From assembly GCA_021776565.1 (NCBI GenBank), contig JAJFFQ010000024.1, positions 16,028-80,027 of the forward strand: a stretch of 64,000 bases of DNA, written 5' to 3'. A program made the position numbers and the translations under genes. This stretch comes from Robiginitomaculum sp. GTDB taxonomy: Bacteria; Pseudomonadota; Alphaproteobacteria; Caulobacterales; Maricaulaceae. This document shows, in pieces, positions 18,337 through 26,431 of the stretch; within the stretch, counting starts at the first letter, position 1; the number at the start of each line of letters is the position of its first letter. The notes under the pieces were generated by a model. It was given only the letters and a program-made list of their open reading frames with translations. It was not told the origin of the DNA and ran no database searches.

Positions 18337-18773
18337 GCACAGTGCGGATTATCAAGGCAGAGATGAGCCATGCCGCCATGCTGGCACAATTACACAAGGC
18401 TTCTTTCAATCCTGCATGGGATGAGGACGCCATTATCTCACTATTGACGAGCAGTACAATGGCCTGGCTTGGCTATATCGACGATCAACCATCGGGATTT
18501 GTTATCATCCGCATAGCTGCAGATGAGGCAGAGATATTGAGCATTGCTGTTTTGCCGGACGCGCGCCAGCACGGGTTGGGGCGCACGCTTTTGACAACCG
18601 CATTTGAGGGCGCTGTTCAAAGCGGTGCTATATCCATGTTTTTGGAAGTGGCTCGCAGCAATGAACCTGCGTGCCAGCTTTATGAAAGTGTCGGCTTTGC
18701 GCATATCGGCGTTCGCGAGCGTTATTACTCCAATGATGAAGACGCGCTTGTTTTTAGGCGTTCACTGGTGTGA
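18333..18773 (+). CDS. rimI: RimI-type N-terminal acetyltransferase (GNAT)
   Basis: GNAT-fold acetyltransferase, 146 aa; RimI acetylates the N terminus of ribosomal protein S18 in E. coli. Seen: AEILSIAVLPDARQHGLGRTLL, which carries the acetyl-CoA pyrophosphate-binding loop (RQHGLG), and the conserved tail LEVARSNEPACQLYESVGF followed by RERYYSNDEDALVFRR. It starts with GTG 18333, overlapping the tsaB stop (GTGA), so it is probably translationally coupled. The assignment to RimI rests on similarity and the tsaB neighbour; another protein substrate is possible. Confidence 0.88.
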   Translation: MSTVRIIKAEMSHAAMLAQLHKASFNPAWDEDAIISLLTSSTMAWLGYIDDQPSGFVIIRIAADEAEILSIAVLPDARQHGLGRTLLTTAFEGAVQSGAISMFLEVARSNEPACQLYESVGFAHIGVRERYYSNDEDALVFRRSLV

Positions 18774-18837
18774 TGTTTGGGTGCGCGGGGATGGACAAAA
18801 GCAGCTTTTGACACCAGTAAAGAAGGGTTAGCCATTT

Positions 18838-19260
18838 ATGGGAGACTTCGTGCCTAATCGTCTGGAAGAACAGTGTGTGCAAAAAGGCATGCGCATGACC
18901 GAACAACGCCGGATCATAGCGCGTGTTCTTAGTCAGGCCGAAGACCACCCGAATGCCGAAGAACTGTATGCCCGCGCCCTGGCGCTGGATCCCAACATGT
19001 CTCTGGCAACGGTCTATCGCACCGTGCGTCTTTTTGAAGATGCCGGCATTATTACCCGTCATGATTTTGGCGATGGCCGGGCACGGTTTGAAGAACTTCC
19101 CGACAGCCATCATGACCATCTGATTGATGTAAAGACCGGCGAGGTTATCGAGTTCGTAGATGAAGAAATTGAAAAACTACAGGAAAAAATTGCCAAAAAA
19201 CTCGGCTACAAGCTGGTAGATCATCGCCTTGAGCTTTACGGAATAAGGGACAAGTCCTGA
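18838..19260 (+). CDS. fur: Fur family metalloregulator
   Basis: Metal-responsive repressor of 140 aa. The N-terminal winged helix includes MTEQRRIIARVLSQAEDHPNAEELY and the recognition-helix segment SLATVYRTVRLFEDAGII; the C-terminal dimerisation domain carries HHDHLIDVKTGEVIEFVDEEIE and ends HRLELYGI. The C-terminal CxxC structural zinc pairs of many Fur proteins are absent, as in alphaproteobacterial Fur/Mur proteins, which may sense iron or manganese. It sits three bases ahead of miaB. The order rimI-fur-miaB is typical of alphaproteobacteria. Whether it binds Fe or Mn cannot be told. Confidence 0.92.
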   Translation: MGDFVPNRLEEQCVQKGMRMTEQRRIIARVLSQAEDHPNAEELYARALALDPNMSLATVYRTVRLFEDAGIITRHDFGDGRARFEELPDSHHDHLIDVKTGEVIEFVDEEIEKLQEKIAKKLGYKLVDHRLELYGIRDKS

Positions 19261-19263
19261 CCA

Positions 19264-20616
19264 ATGTCTGGCTCTAAAAAACGCGTCTATATCAAAACTT
19301 TTGGCTGTCAGATGAATGTTTATGATTCTGCACAAATGGCCAACCTGTTGCACGGGGTGGGTTATGATGAAGTAACCACCGCCGAAGACGCCGATCTGGT
19401 GGTGCTTAACACCTGCCATATTCGCGAAAAGGCCGCAGAGAAAGTTTATTCTGATCTTGGCCGACTGCGCCAGATCAAAGAAGCGCGCGGCGACCATGAA
19501 GCCCCTATGCAAATCGCCGTCGCCGGGTGTGTTGCCCAGGCCGAAGGGGCCGAGATCAAACGTCGTGCGCCGGTGGTGGACTATGTGGTTGGCCCACAAA
19601 GCTACCAACGTTTACCACAAATGCTTGCTGGAGAAGCAGAAACGCTAGCCACGGACTTTGCCGTTGACGAGAAATTTGAACGTCTGGCCCAAAAACGCAG
19701 TCAGCAAGGGCCAGCCGCTTTTGTAACCGTGCAGGAAGGTTGCGACAAGTTTTGCTCATTCTGTGTGGTACCCTATACACGTGGTGCAGAACATTCGCGC
19801 AGCGCCGGGCAGATCAGTGCCGAAGTGCGCGCTTTGGCACGTCACGGGGTGCGCGAGGTCACACTGCTTGGTCAAAACGTCAACGCCTGGGCCGCGACAA
19901 GCCCAAACGGGAAAGGCGGCTGGGGGTTGGGTCAACTGATCCGCCATCTGGCACAAATCGACGGGTTGGATCGTATTCGCTACACCACCTCACATCCACG
20001 CGACATGGATGATAATTTGATTGCTGCTCATGGTGAAATTGACGTGCTCATGCCCTATTTGCATCTACCGGTGCAATCGGGATCCAATCGAGTGCTTAAG
20101 GCGATGAACCGTGGCCATAGCATGGATGACTATAAGCGTATTATTGATAAAATTCGCCGTAAACGCCCGGATATCGCTCTGTCTGGCGATTTTATTGTCG
20201 GGTTTCCAGGCGAAACCAATGCGGACTTTGAGGCAACCATGCAAGCTGTGCGCGATATTGGTTATGCTTCTGCATATTCGTTCAAATACTCGCGCCGCCC
20301 CGGCACGCCGGGGGCAAAGATAAAAGATCAAGTACCCGAAGAGATTAAAGTGGAGCGTCTGGCAATTTTACAAGATTTGCTGGTCACCCAGCAGATCGGT
20401 TTTAATGCCGGCCTTACGGGGCGCACCTTACCGGTTTTGTTTGAAAAACCGGGGCGGCACGAGGGGCAGGTTTGCGGGCGCAGTCCTTATCTGCAAAGTG
20501 TTTTTGTGCAAGGCCCGACATCATTGATCGGCAGCATTCAAGATGTGGACATCACCGGGGCTGGCCGCAATGCACTCACCGGAAATTTATCTCGGGAGGT
20601 CGTGACAACAGCGTGA
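19264..20616 (+). CDS. miaB: tRNA methylthiotransferase MiaB
   Basis: Radical-SAM enzyme that adds the 2-methylthio group to i6A37 of tRNAs reading UNN codons. Seen: the N-terminal UPF0004 domain with cluster cysteines C15 ([12 protein letters not shown]), C51 (NTCHIREKA) and C89 ([10 protein letters not shown]); the radical-SAM motif C160xxxC164xxC167 in [15 protein letters not shown]; and a C-terminal TRAM domain. Length 450 aa. ATG 19264 is three bases after the fur stop. Its stop overlaps the phoH GTG start by four bases. Confidence 0.97.
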   Translation: MSGSKKRVYIKTFGCQMNVYDSAQMANLLHGVGYDEVTTAEDADLVVLNTCHIREKAAEKVYSDLGRLRQIKEARGDHEAPMQIAVAGCVAQAEGAEIKRRAPVVDYVVGPQSYQRLPQMLAGEAETLATDFAVDEKFERLAQKRSQQGPAAFVTVQEGCDKFCSFCVVPYTRGAEHSRSAGQISAEVRALARHGVREVTLLGQNVNAWAATSPNGKGGWGLGQLIRHLAQIDGLDRIRYTTSHPRDMDDNLIAAHGEIDVLMPYLHLPVQSGSNRVLKAMNRGHSMDDYKRIIDKIRRKRPDIALSGDFIVGFPGETNADFEATMQAVRDIGYASAYSFKYSRRPGTPGAKIKDQVPEEIKVERLAILQDLLVTQQIGFNAGLTGRTLPVLFEKPGRHEGQVCGRSPYLQSVFVQGPTSLIGSIQDVDITGAGRNALTGNLSREVVTTA

Positions 20617-21566
20617 GCAAAACCATGCGTATAGTCCTTGAAACTCCCGCTCTTGCTGCTGATGTTTGCGGCGTAAATAGTGAAAACCTCGTGCTTGTTG
20701 AACAGGCCTTTGATGTGCTCATCGATGCGCCAGGTGACGGGTTTGCTGTGCATGGCCCATCAACGGGGCAACGCAAGGCCATTGATGTTCTGAAAACCCT
20801 TGTTGTTGAGGCACAGGCGGGCAAAAGCCCTGATGCGGCCAGCGTGCGTGCCGCTATTATTTTTGCTAAAAAGGGAGATGGTTTTAACGCCAAAGACGGT
20901 TTTCACGTACCCCGCGCCCGGCGTCTTATCAGCCCGCGAACGCCGGCACAAAAAACCTATTTGAACCTACTAAAGGGTGCTGATGCTGATCTTGTGTTTG
21001 GTGTTGGCCCGGCCGGTACGGGGAAAACATTTCTGGCAGTGTGTTACGGCGCAACGTTGCTGGCGGCCCGTAAAATTGACAAGTTAATTATTGCCCGCCC
21101 GGCCGTTGAGGCTGGTGAGCGCCTGGGATTTCTTCCCGGTGCTCTGGAAGAAAAAATTGACCCTTATATGCTCCCTGTCTGGGATGCACTTGATGTTGCC
21201 CTAGGGCAGGAAATGGTGCTGAAACGCCGTGCTGAAGGACGCATAGAGGTCGCGCCCCTTGCCTTTATGCGCGGGCGCACACTCAGCCACGCATTTGTTA
21301 TAATGGACGAAGCCCAAAATGCCACAACCGGCCAGATGCAAATGGTCTTGACCCGCCTTGGTGAGGGTAGCCGGATGGTGGTAACCGGTGATCCCAGTCA
21401 ATCGGATTTACCAAACGGGCAGCTTTCCGGTCTGTCTCACGCGCTGGGCGTGCTGGACGGTGTGAGGGGCTGTGCTGTTTCACGATTTACACAAAAAGAT
21501 GTGGTGCGACACCCATTGGTGGCGCGTATTGTTGCCGCTTATGAAAACGCAGGGCGACCAGGTTGA
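20613..21566 (+). CDS. phoH: PhoH-like ATPase (YbeZ)
   Basis: P-loop ATPase of the PhoH family, functionally linked to the RNase YbeY, which is encoded next. Walker A GPAGTGKT is at 132-139 and Walker [13 protein letters not shown] follows; [13 protein letters not shown] is the sensor-like motif. Length 317 aa from GTG 20613, which overlaps the miaB stop; GGGAGGT lies 13 bases upstream, a longer spacing than usual, and ATG 20625 is the alternative. Role in ribosome or RNA maturation is inferred from the ybeZ-ybeY pairing known in many bacteria. Confidence 0.93.
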   Translation: MSKTMRIVLETPALAADVCGVNSENLVLVEQAFDVLIDAPGDGFAVHGPSTGQRKAIDVLKTLVVEAQAGKSPDAASVRAAIIFAKKGDGFNAKDGFHVPRARRLISPRTPAQKTYLNLLKGADADLVFGVGPAGTGKTFLAVCYGATLLAARKIDKLIIARPAVEAGERLGFLPGALEEKIDPYMLPVWDALDVALGQEMVLKRRAEGRIEVAPLAFMRGRTLSHAFVIMDEAQNATTGQMQMVLTRLGEGSRMVVTGDPSQSDLPNGQLSGLSHALGVLDGVRGCAVSRFTQKDVVRHPLVARIVAAYENAGRPG

Positions 21567-22063
21567 TGGACAACGAAGAACGTGAAATTGACGTGCGTAT
21601 TTCTGGCAAAAACTGGAACCCGGATGTTGAAAAAGCTGAAATGCTGGTGCGCGACGTTTTGGATGCCCTTGAAGCAAGACTTGGCCCGCTGCACGCCGGT
21701 GTTTTGGAGGTTTGGTTTGCCACTGACAATGACTTACAGGCATTGAATCATACGTTTCGTAGTAAAAACATGCCAACCAATGTACTTTCTTTTTCCCCTC
21801 CGACCGACCTACAATCTGGTTTTGGTCAGTGTTTGGGTCAGCTGGCACTTGCCGATGGGGTTTGCGTCCAAGAGGCCAACGCGCGCAGTGTGACGCTCGA
21901 GGATCATGCTTGTCATCTTGTCCTACATGGACTGTTGCACCTGGAGGGTTATGACCATGAAACCGATGCTGATGCTAAAACAATGGAAACAATAGAGTGC
22001 GCCGTTATGAAGGCGCTTGATTTGCATGACCCATACTCGGTCAGAGGAGAGGCGCATGTCTGA
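21566..22063 (+). CDS. ybeY: Endoribonuclease YbeY
   Basis: Metal-dependent single-strand RNase for 16S rRNA 3'-end maturation and ribosome quality control. It carries the zinc motif HGLLHLEGYDH (His121, His125, His131) and the upstream NMPTNVLSFSP segment typical of the family. Length 165 aa. ATG 21566 shares one base with the phoH stop (TGATG), so translation is likely coupled. The 3' end overlaps the start of corC by eight bases. Confidence 0.96.
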   Translation: MDNEEREIDVRISGKNWNPDVEKAEMLVRDVLDALEARLGPLHAGVLEVWFATDNDLQALNHTFRSKNMPTNVLSFSPPTDLQSGFGQCLGQLALADGVCVQEANARSVTLEDHACHLVLHGLLHLEGYDHETDADAKTMETIECAVMKALDLHDPYSVRGEAHV

Positions 22064-22862
22064 ACAAAATATCGGGTTTTTCGCAAAGCTGTTTTCAAGA
22101 CAGTCTGCTGTCCCTTCTGTGCCTGACGAAGACGCGCAAGAACTAATTGATAATGCTACGGCGTTTGATCTGGTGCGTATCGACGATCTAATGGTGCCGC
22201 GCGCTGATATTGTTGCGGTAAACTCTGATGTCAGTCTTGGTGAACTGGCCCGTGCGTTTATTCAATCGTCACATTCGCGTCTCCCGGTTTATCACGACAC
22301 GCTCGACGATCCGCGCGGCATGGTTCACATCAAGGATGTTTTGCGGTTTCTCGTCCCAGAAAATGGCACACCTGCAGATACCGGGGCAAAAGTTCTCGAA
22401 CAAATTATTCGACCCGTTCTTTTTACACCGCCCAGCATGTATGCTGATGATCTGATGTTAAAAATGCAAAGCACCCACATTCATATGGCGCTGGTCGTGG
22501 ATGAATATGGCGGCACAGATGGTCTGGCGACCCTTGAAGATATTGTTGAACAAATCGTTGGCAAAATAGAAGACGAGCACGACGGTGAGGCCCCATCACT
22601 AACCAGGCTGGAGGATGGTAAATGGGATGCCGATGCCCGCGTTTCCATTGAAGAGCTTGAAGAAGCAAGCGGCATCGCCCTTGTTCGGGGCGAAGATGAA
22701 GATGACGTAGATACGCTGGGAGGGCTGGTGTTTCAACTGGCTGGGCGAGTTCCCCAACGTGGTGAAATTCTAAAACACCCTGCAGGTCTTGAGTTTGAAG
22801 TTATGGAAGCTGATCCGCGCCGCCTGCGCCGCCTTCTGGTTCGCCATCACCATGAGGGATAA
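22056..22862 (+). CDS. corC: CorC/HlyC-type CBS-domain protein
   Basis: Cytosolic protein of 268 aa with two CBS domains (about 45-165; motifs DLMVPRADIVAVNSD, SHSRLPVYHDTLDDPRGMVH and VDEYGGTDGLATLEDIVEQI) and a C-terminal transporter-associated CorC_HlyC domain (about 185-265). In E. coli, CorC (YbeX) is linked to magnesium/cobalt efflux and more recently to ribosome metabolism. ATG 22056 follows AGAGGAGAG; an ORF extension upstream is inside ybeY. There is no membrane DUF21 domain. It overlaps lnt. Confidence 0.92.
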   Translation: MSEQNIGFFAKLFSRQSAVPSVPDEDAQELIDNATAFDLVRIDDLMVPRADIVAVNSDVSLGELARAFIQSSHSRLPVYHDTLDDPRGMVHIKDVLRFLVPENGTPADTGAKVLEQIIRPVLFTPPSMYADDLMLKMQSTHIHMALVVDEYGGTDGLATLEDIVEQIVGKIEDEHDGEAPSLTRLEDGKWDADARVSIEELEEASGIALVRGEDEDDVDTLGGLVFQLAGRVPQRGEILKHPAGLEFEVMEADPRRLRRLLVRHHHEG

Positions 22863-24450
22863 TATCGTCATCATTATATGGCAGAAAATTACAGCTCTGC
22901 ACGCCTACACTTCTGGCGTGCGTGGCTGGCGTGCGCACCTTATGGCGTTTGTTGCCGGTGCCGCGGGCGTATTGGGGCAAGCACCATTTCATCTGTGGCC
23001 AATGGCCTTGCTTTCTATGGTGGTTCTTGTCTGGCTTCTGGATGGAGCTTTTTCCGGGCCGGAACCCATCCGCGCCGGCGCCGCACGGGCATTCAGTTTT
23101 GCTTATGGGCAATTTTTCGCCGGGCTTTACTGGATCGGCTCCGCCTTCATAAGCCGAGGCCCGGAATATATTCCGCTTATGCCCTTTGCCTTAGCTTTAC
23201 TTATGGCTGGTCTGGCGCTCATCTGGGCCGTGGCCGGCGCCATAGCCGTGCGGTTCTGGTGTCTGGATCAGCGCCGTATCGCCGTATTTGCTCTGACTTT
23301 TTTCGGTGCCGAGTGGGTCAGGGGGCATTTTCTCACCGGATTTCCATGGAACTTGCCGGGCATGGTATGGAACCCCGGTGGCACCATATCTCAATCGGCA
23401 TCTGTTTTTGGTATATGGGGCTTGTCGCTTGTTACGCTTTTTGTGTTTGCAGCTCCGGCTGCTTTAATGGGCAGGGCGCGCACGTTCTGGTGGCGAGCCT
23501 TACCAACCATCATGGGTCTTGGGTTGTTTACCGTTGCGTTTGTCTACGGCGTGAACCGGTTGTCTAATGCTGGCACAGGAGAACAACCCGGCGTGCGGTT
23601 GCGGGTGGTTCAATCAAACATCGATCAGCGCGAAAAATGGAACCCTGAAAACCGGGAAGCCGTATTGGAGCATTATTTACGCATATCGACCGCCTTGCCC
23701 CTGGACAAGGTCAGCCACGTTATCTGGCCTGAAGGCGCATTACCAACCTTGCTTCTGGAAGACAGCCATGCGCTGGATCGTATTGCTGAAACGTTTCGGG
23801 ACGGGCCGGTGCTTATTACCGGCCTGACAAGGCGAGAGCGCGCCGGTAATGGTGAAACGCTGTATCGTAATTCTCTTATTGCCCTTAGTTTTGCTGATGG
23901 GTTACCTCGGGTAGAGACGGTTTACGACAAGCACCACCTTGTGCCTTTTGGTGAATACATGCCTTTTGCGGATGTGGTTGCCCGGTTGGGGGTCGAGAGC
24001 CTTGCTGTTCTTGGTGATGGTTACACACCCGGGCCAGCGCCCTCCAGCATGCAAATTGCCGATCTGCCGGTTTTCTCACCGCAAATTTGTTATGAAATCG
24101 CCTATTCCGGCTTTACTCCCAGAGATGAGGGACGGCCAGACTGGATTCTCAACATTTCCAATGATTCCTGGTTTGGCTCAACCACCGGCCCCTATCAACA
24201 CCTCGACCATTCGCGGTTTCGCGCTATAGAAGAAGGGCTACCCGTGGTTCGTTCCGTCAGCTCAGGGATTGCCGGTGTTATTGACCCCTTTGGTCGGATG
24301 CGCGTTCGTCTTGACCGCAAGGCTGACCGGGCCGTTGATACAGCTATCCCCTTGCCGCTGGCTGCCCCCATTAACAAGCGCTTTGGCGGGTTGTTCGTTT
24401 TATTCTTGGTGGGGGTGTTATTCTTGTTTAGGTTTTTACACGCTCGATAA
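22852..24450 (+). CDS. lnt: Apolipoprotein N-acyltransferase
   Basis: Inner-membrane enzyme that adds the third acyl chain to lipoproteins, as for the lipoproteins predicted at 25934, 28979, 46152, 56316 and 58617. About six N-terminal membrane helices are followed by a carbon-nitrogen hydrolase domain with the triad Glu294 (WPEGALP), Lys360 (YDKHHLVPFGEYMPF) and Cys413 (SPQICYEIAY), then a final C-terminal helix. I use ATG 22852 (532 aa), which overlaps the corC stop; there is no clear ribosome site, so coupling is likely. No terminator follows. Confidence 0.96.
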   Translation: MRDNIVIIIWQKITALHAYTSGVRGWRAHLMAFVAGAAGVLGQAPFHLWPMALLSMVVLVWLLDGAFSGPEPIRAGAARAFSFAYGQFFAGLYWIGSAFISRGPEYIPLMPFALALLMAGLALIWAVAGAIAVRFWCLDQRRIAVFALTFFGAEWVRGHFLTGFPWNLPGMVWNPGGTISQSASVFGIWGLSLVTLFVFAAPAALMGRARTFWWRALPTIMGLGLFTVAFVYGVNRLSNAGTGEQPGVRLRVVQSNIDQREKWNPENREAVLEHYLRISTALPLDKVSHVIWPEGALPTLLLEDSHALDRIAETFRDGPVLITGLTRRERAGNGETLYRNSLIALSFADGLPRVETVYDKHHLVPFGEYMPFADVVARLGVESLAVLGDGYTPGPAPSSMQIADLPVFSPQICYEIAYSGFTPRDEGRPDWILNISNDSWFGSTTGPYQHLDHSRFRAIEEGLPVVRSVSSGIAGVIDPFGRMRVRLDRKADRAVDTAIPLPLAAPINKRFGGLFVLFLVGVLFLFRFLHAR

Positions 24451-24563
24451 ACCATGTCTTGTTAAACACTCGGGCCAACACGCTTACGTAGAAAAAATTA
24501 TTGCAACAACCTGTGCGGGAATTTGGTTGAACGCGTTTACAGAAAGACCTATTGGAGCATATC

Positions 24564-24594
24564 AACCACTCCTGATTAAACTCAAGGGGTGGTT
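24564..24594. repeat. Inverted repeat just ahead of the XRE regulator
   Basis: AACCACTCC (24564-24572) and GGGGTGGTT (24586-24594) pair at eight of nine positions, with a G-U at the ninth in RNA. The right arm ends 17 bases before the GTG start at 24612, where an autoregulatory operator or a leader hairpin would sit. The rest of the 161-base gap shows nothing I can name. Confidence 0.4.
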
Positions 24595-24611
24595 AACGAT
24601 CGGGGTGTTTT

Positions 24612-25022
24612 GTGACAGAACGTTCAGCCAATCCAGTTGATATCCACGTGGGTGCGCGGGTGCGCTTGCGCCGCCTTATGCTGCGTATGAGCCAGGACAA
24701 GCTTGGTGAAACCCTTGGTGTCACCTTTCAGCAAATTCAAAAATATGAACGCGGGGCCAACCGTGTTAGTGCCAGCCGCTTATGGGGTATGGCTGATGTT
24801 CTTAATGTACCAATTCAGTATTTTTTTGAAGGCCTGGCCGAACAAGCCTTAACGGGCGGGTTTTCTGATAATGACCAAACGCCAATGGTTTATGACTTTA
24901 TAAACTCACCTGACGGCGTACAACTTGCTGCTGCTTTTTCACGCATTACTGACGCCAAGGTTCGTCGCCAGGTACTGCAGCTGGTTCGTGCCCTTTCTGG
25001 CGAAACCGAGGCAGAAAGCTGA
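24612..25022 (+). CDS. XRE-family helix-turn-helix regulator
   Basis: 136 aa; helix-turn-helix of the Cro/C1 type at about 13-70, with GARVRLRRLMLRMSQDKLGE, the recognition helix in TFQQIQKYERGANRVSASRL, then a C-terminal tail with a weakly amphipathic helix (AAAFSRITDAKVRRQVLQLV). It resembles the single-domain regulators found after lnt in many alphaproteobacteria. Start GTG 24612 follows GGGGTG. In many relatives metK and trmB come next; here they do not. Targets are unknown. Confidence 0.88.
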   Translation: MTERSANPVDIHVGARVRLRRLMLRMSQDKLGETLGVTFQQIQKYERGANRVSASRLWGMADVLNVPIQYFFEGLAEQALTGGFSDNDQTPMVYDFINSPDGVQLAAAFSRITDAKVRRQVLQLVRALSGETEAES

Positions 25023-25049
25023 CCTGCTAGATCGTTTTATTATATCAGA

Positions 25050-25487
25050 TTAAAACTTTATCGAGGACTCGATGCGAACCACAGGTTCGTTTTCACCGGG
25101 CATAACCGGTAGCACCCGATCTCGCGGCGTGGAGATTCTAAGATCACCCGGCGCGCCAAAACTCAGGCTGCCACCCAGGCGTATTCTGGGGCTGAGGTCA
25201 AAATATGCGCCCGCGCTAACGCGATCCATATTTTCAAAGGCCGTGTCCTTAACATCAAGATTGACGGTAACGCCCCACTTGCTGTTGGCTGGAATGGCAA
25301 CGCCCGTTGAGCGCATTGGCATGATCGGACGTTCTTCTTCTCGGGTTTCATCACGTACCGTGAAAGCGCGGTTCCAGGGCAAGGCGGAGTTAGCAATGCG
25401 CACACCTTCTGCATCGTCAGACAAACCTGGTCTGGCGAAAACGCAGAGGGTCATTATGACCAATATGAGTTGCAAGTGCTTCATGCC
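25050..25487 (-). CDS. NtrZ-like periplasmic protein
   Basis: 145 aa with a signal peptide (LQLILVIMTLCVFARPGLS). The mature part contains SKWGVTVNLDVKD, SAGAYFDLSPRIRLGGSLSFG and a C-terminal VRIESSIKF strand. This resembles the NtrZ family, periplasmic proteins that in Caulobacter restrain the sensor kinase NtrY. That assignment is from remembered sequence character and needs a profile search; a small beta-barrel or generic exported protein is the alternative. ATG 25487 follows AGAGGA at about 11 bases. ntrY/ntrX are not in the window. Confidence 0.6.
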   Translation of the reverse strand, partial: GMKHLQLILVIMTLCVFARPGLSDDAEGVRIANSALPWNRAFTVRDETREEERPIMPMRSTGVAIPANSKWGVTVNLDVKDTAFENMDRVSAGAYFDLSPRIRLGGSLSFGAPGDLRISTPRDRVLPVMPGENEPVVRIESSIKF

Positions 25488-25933
25488 TTGCCCGATCCTC
25501 TTTTTTAACACCCCACCAAAACATTCTTTGATGGTGCAGTCTAATATGTTTTTATCAAAATTGTGTTAAATTCTAAAACGAATTTTGATTAGATTAAAAC
25601 AAACCTCTTTAGCTTAAACACTAACGTGACGATTCGGCCACAACCGCACAACCGACATGGGGCTGTAACAGCTGTGACCGACCGCGAGCAGCCCCATCCC
25701 CCGGACGCCTGTAATTTTCATAGAACGAAGCCGAATAATGGGTCAAGACAAAAGAAAGGGTCTGGCTTGTGGTTCTTTTGGTTTGTGTCCCATGAGCAAC
25801 AGCTTATTAGGGGTGGTTGCGTGAAAATGGTGTGCATTTTTATATTGCTGCTCTGGCCTCTATAGGCCAGCATGATATATACGCTGTCAAATTATTGTTT
25901 TCAGCATCTTGCTGTTCCATACGGAGAACCTTT
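25488..25933. other. 446-base gap with two inverted repeats
   Basis: Divergent promoter region between the NtrZ-like gene and the DUF3576 gene. It holds (a) ATCAAAATT 25554-25562 with AATTTTGAT 25581-25589, a perfect 9-base inverted repeat in an AT-rich stretch; and (b) ATGGGGCTG 25657-25665 with CAGCCCCAT 25689-25697, also perfect, enclosing an ACAGCTGT palindrome. A 14-codon ORF (GTG 25821, VKMVCIFILLLWPL, after AGGGGTGG) lies at the end; I do not call it. No tRNA is seen. Confidence 0.5.
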
Positions 25934-26401
25934 ATGCGCGCACCTGTTCGCATTGTTATCACCCTTCTTGCCACAACGGCTCTGGTTTCCTGCTCTGCTT
26001 TTGGCTCTGGCAAGGGCCGCTCTGATACTGGTGCAAAAAAAAAGGGTGGCCTGTTTAGCCGATCTCAATCGGTTTCCGGCATTGGCGTTAACAGTTTTTT
26101 GTGGCGGGCGGCGCTTGAAACAATTGAATTTATGCCTCTCACCTCTGCAGATCCCTATGGCGGGGTAATCATAACCGGTTGGCACAGCGACGGTAACGCC
26201 ACCAATGAACGGTTCAAGGCGACAGTATATATTCTTGATACACGATTACGCGCTGATGCCATCAAGGTGTCGGTATTCAGGCAGGAATTTGACGCTAGTG
26301 GTAATTGGGTTGATGCAGATATTGATCCCGACACAGAGGTGCAGATTGAAAACGCCATTTTAACACGCGCGCGTGAGTTAAAAATTTCAACTCTGGGATA
26401 A
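25934..26401 (+). CDS. DUF3576 family lipoprotein
   Basis: 155 aa predicted lipoprotein: basic start MRAPVRIV, hydrophobic core and lipobox ALVSC, then a short basic linker (GKGRSDTGAKKKGG) and a DUF3576-like domain: GIGVNSFLWRAALETIEFMP, DPYGGVIITGW and the final EIQIENAILTRARELK-type helix. ATG 25934 follows CGGAGA. DUF3576 proteins commonly sit just upstream of leuS in alphaproteobacteria, as here (gap 30 bases), together with lptE and holA, which suggests an envelope role. Its biochemical function is unknown. Confidence 0.85.
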   Translation: MRAPVRIVITLLATTALVSCSAFGSGKGRSDTGAKKKGGLFSRSQSVSGIGVNSFLWRAALETIEFMPLTSADPYGGVIITGWHSDGNATNERFKATVYILDTRLRADAIKVSVFRQEFDASGNWVDADIDPDTEVQIENAILTRARELKISTLG

Positions 26402-26431
26402 ACCACAACATATTGAAAACCCTGGTTTATA

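Noticed and set aside
25626..25865. 79-codon ORF starting with GTG in the NtrZ/DUF3576 gap
   Set aside because: Composition unlike a protein for most of its length and it runs through an inverted repeat.
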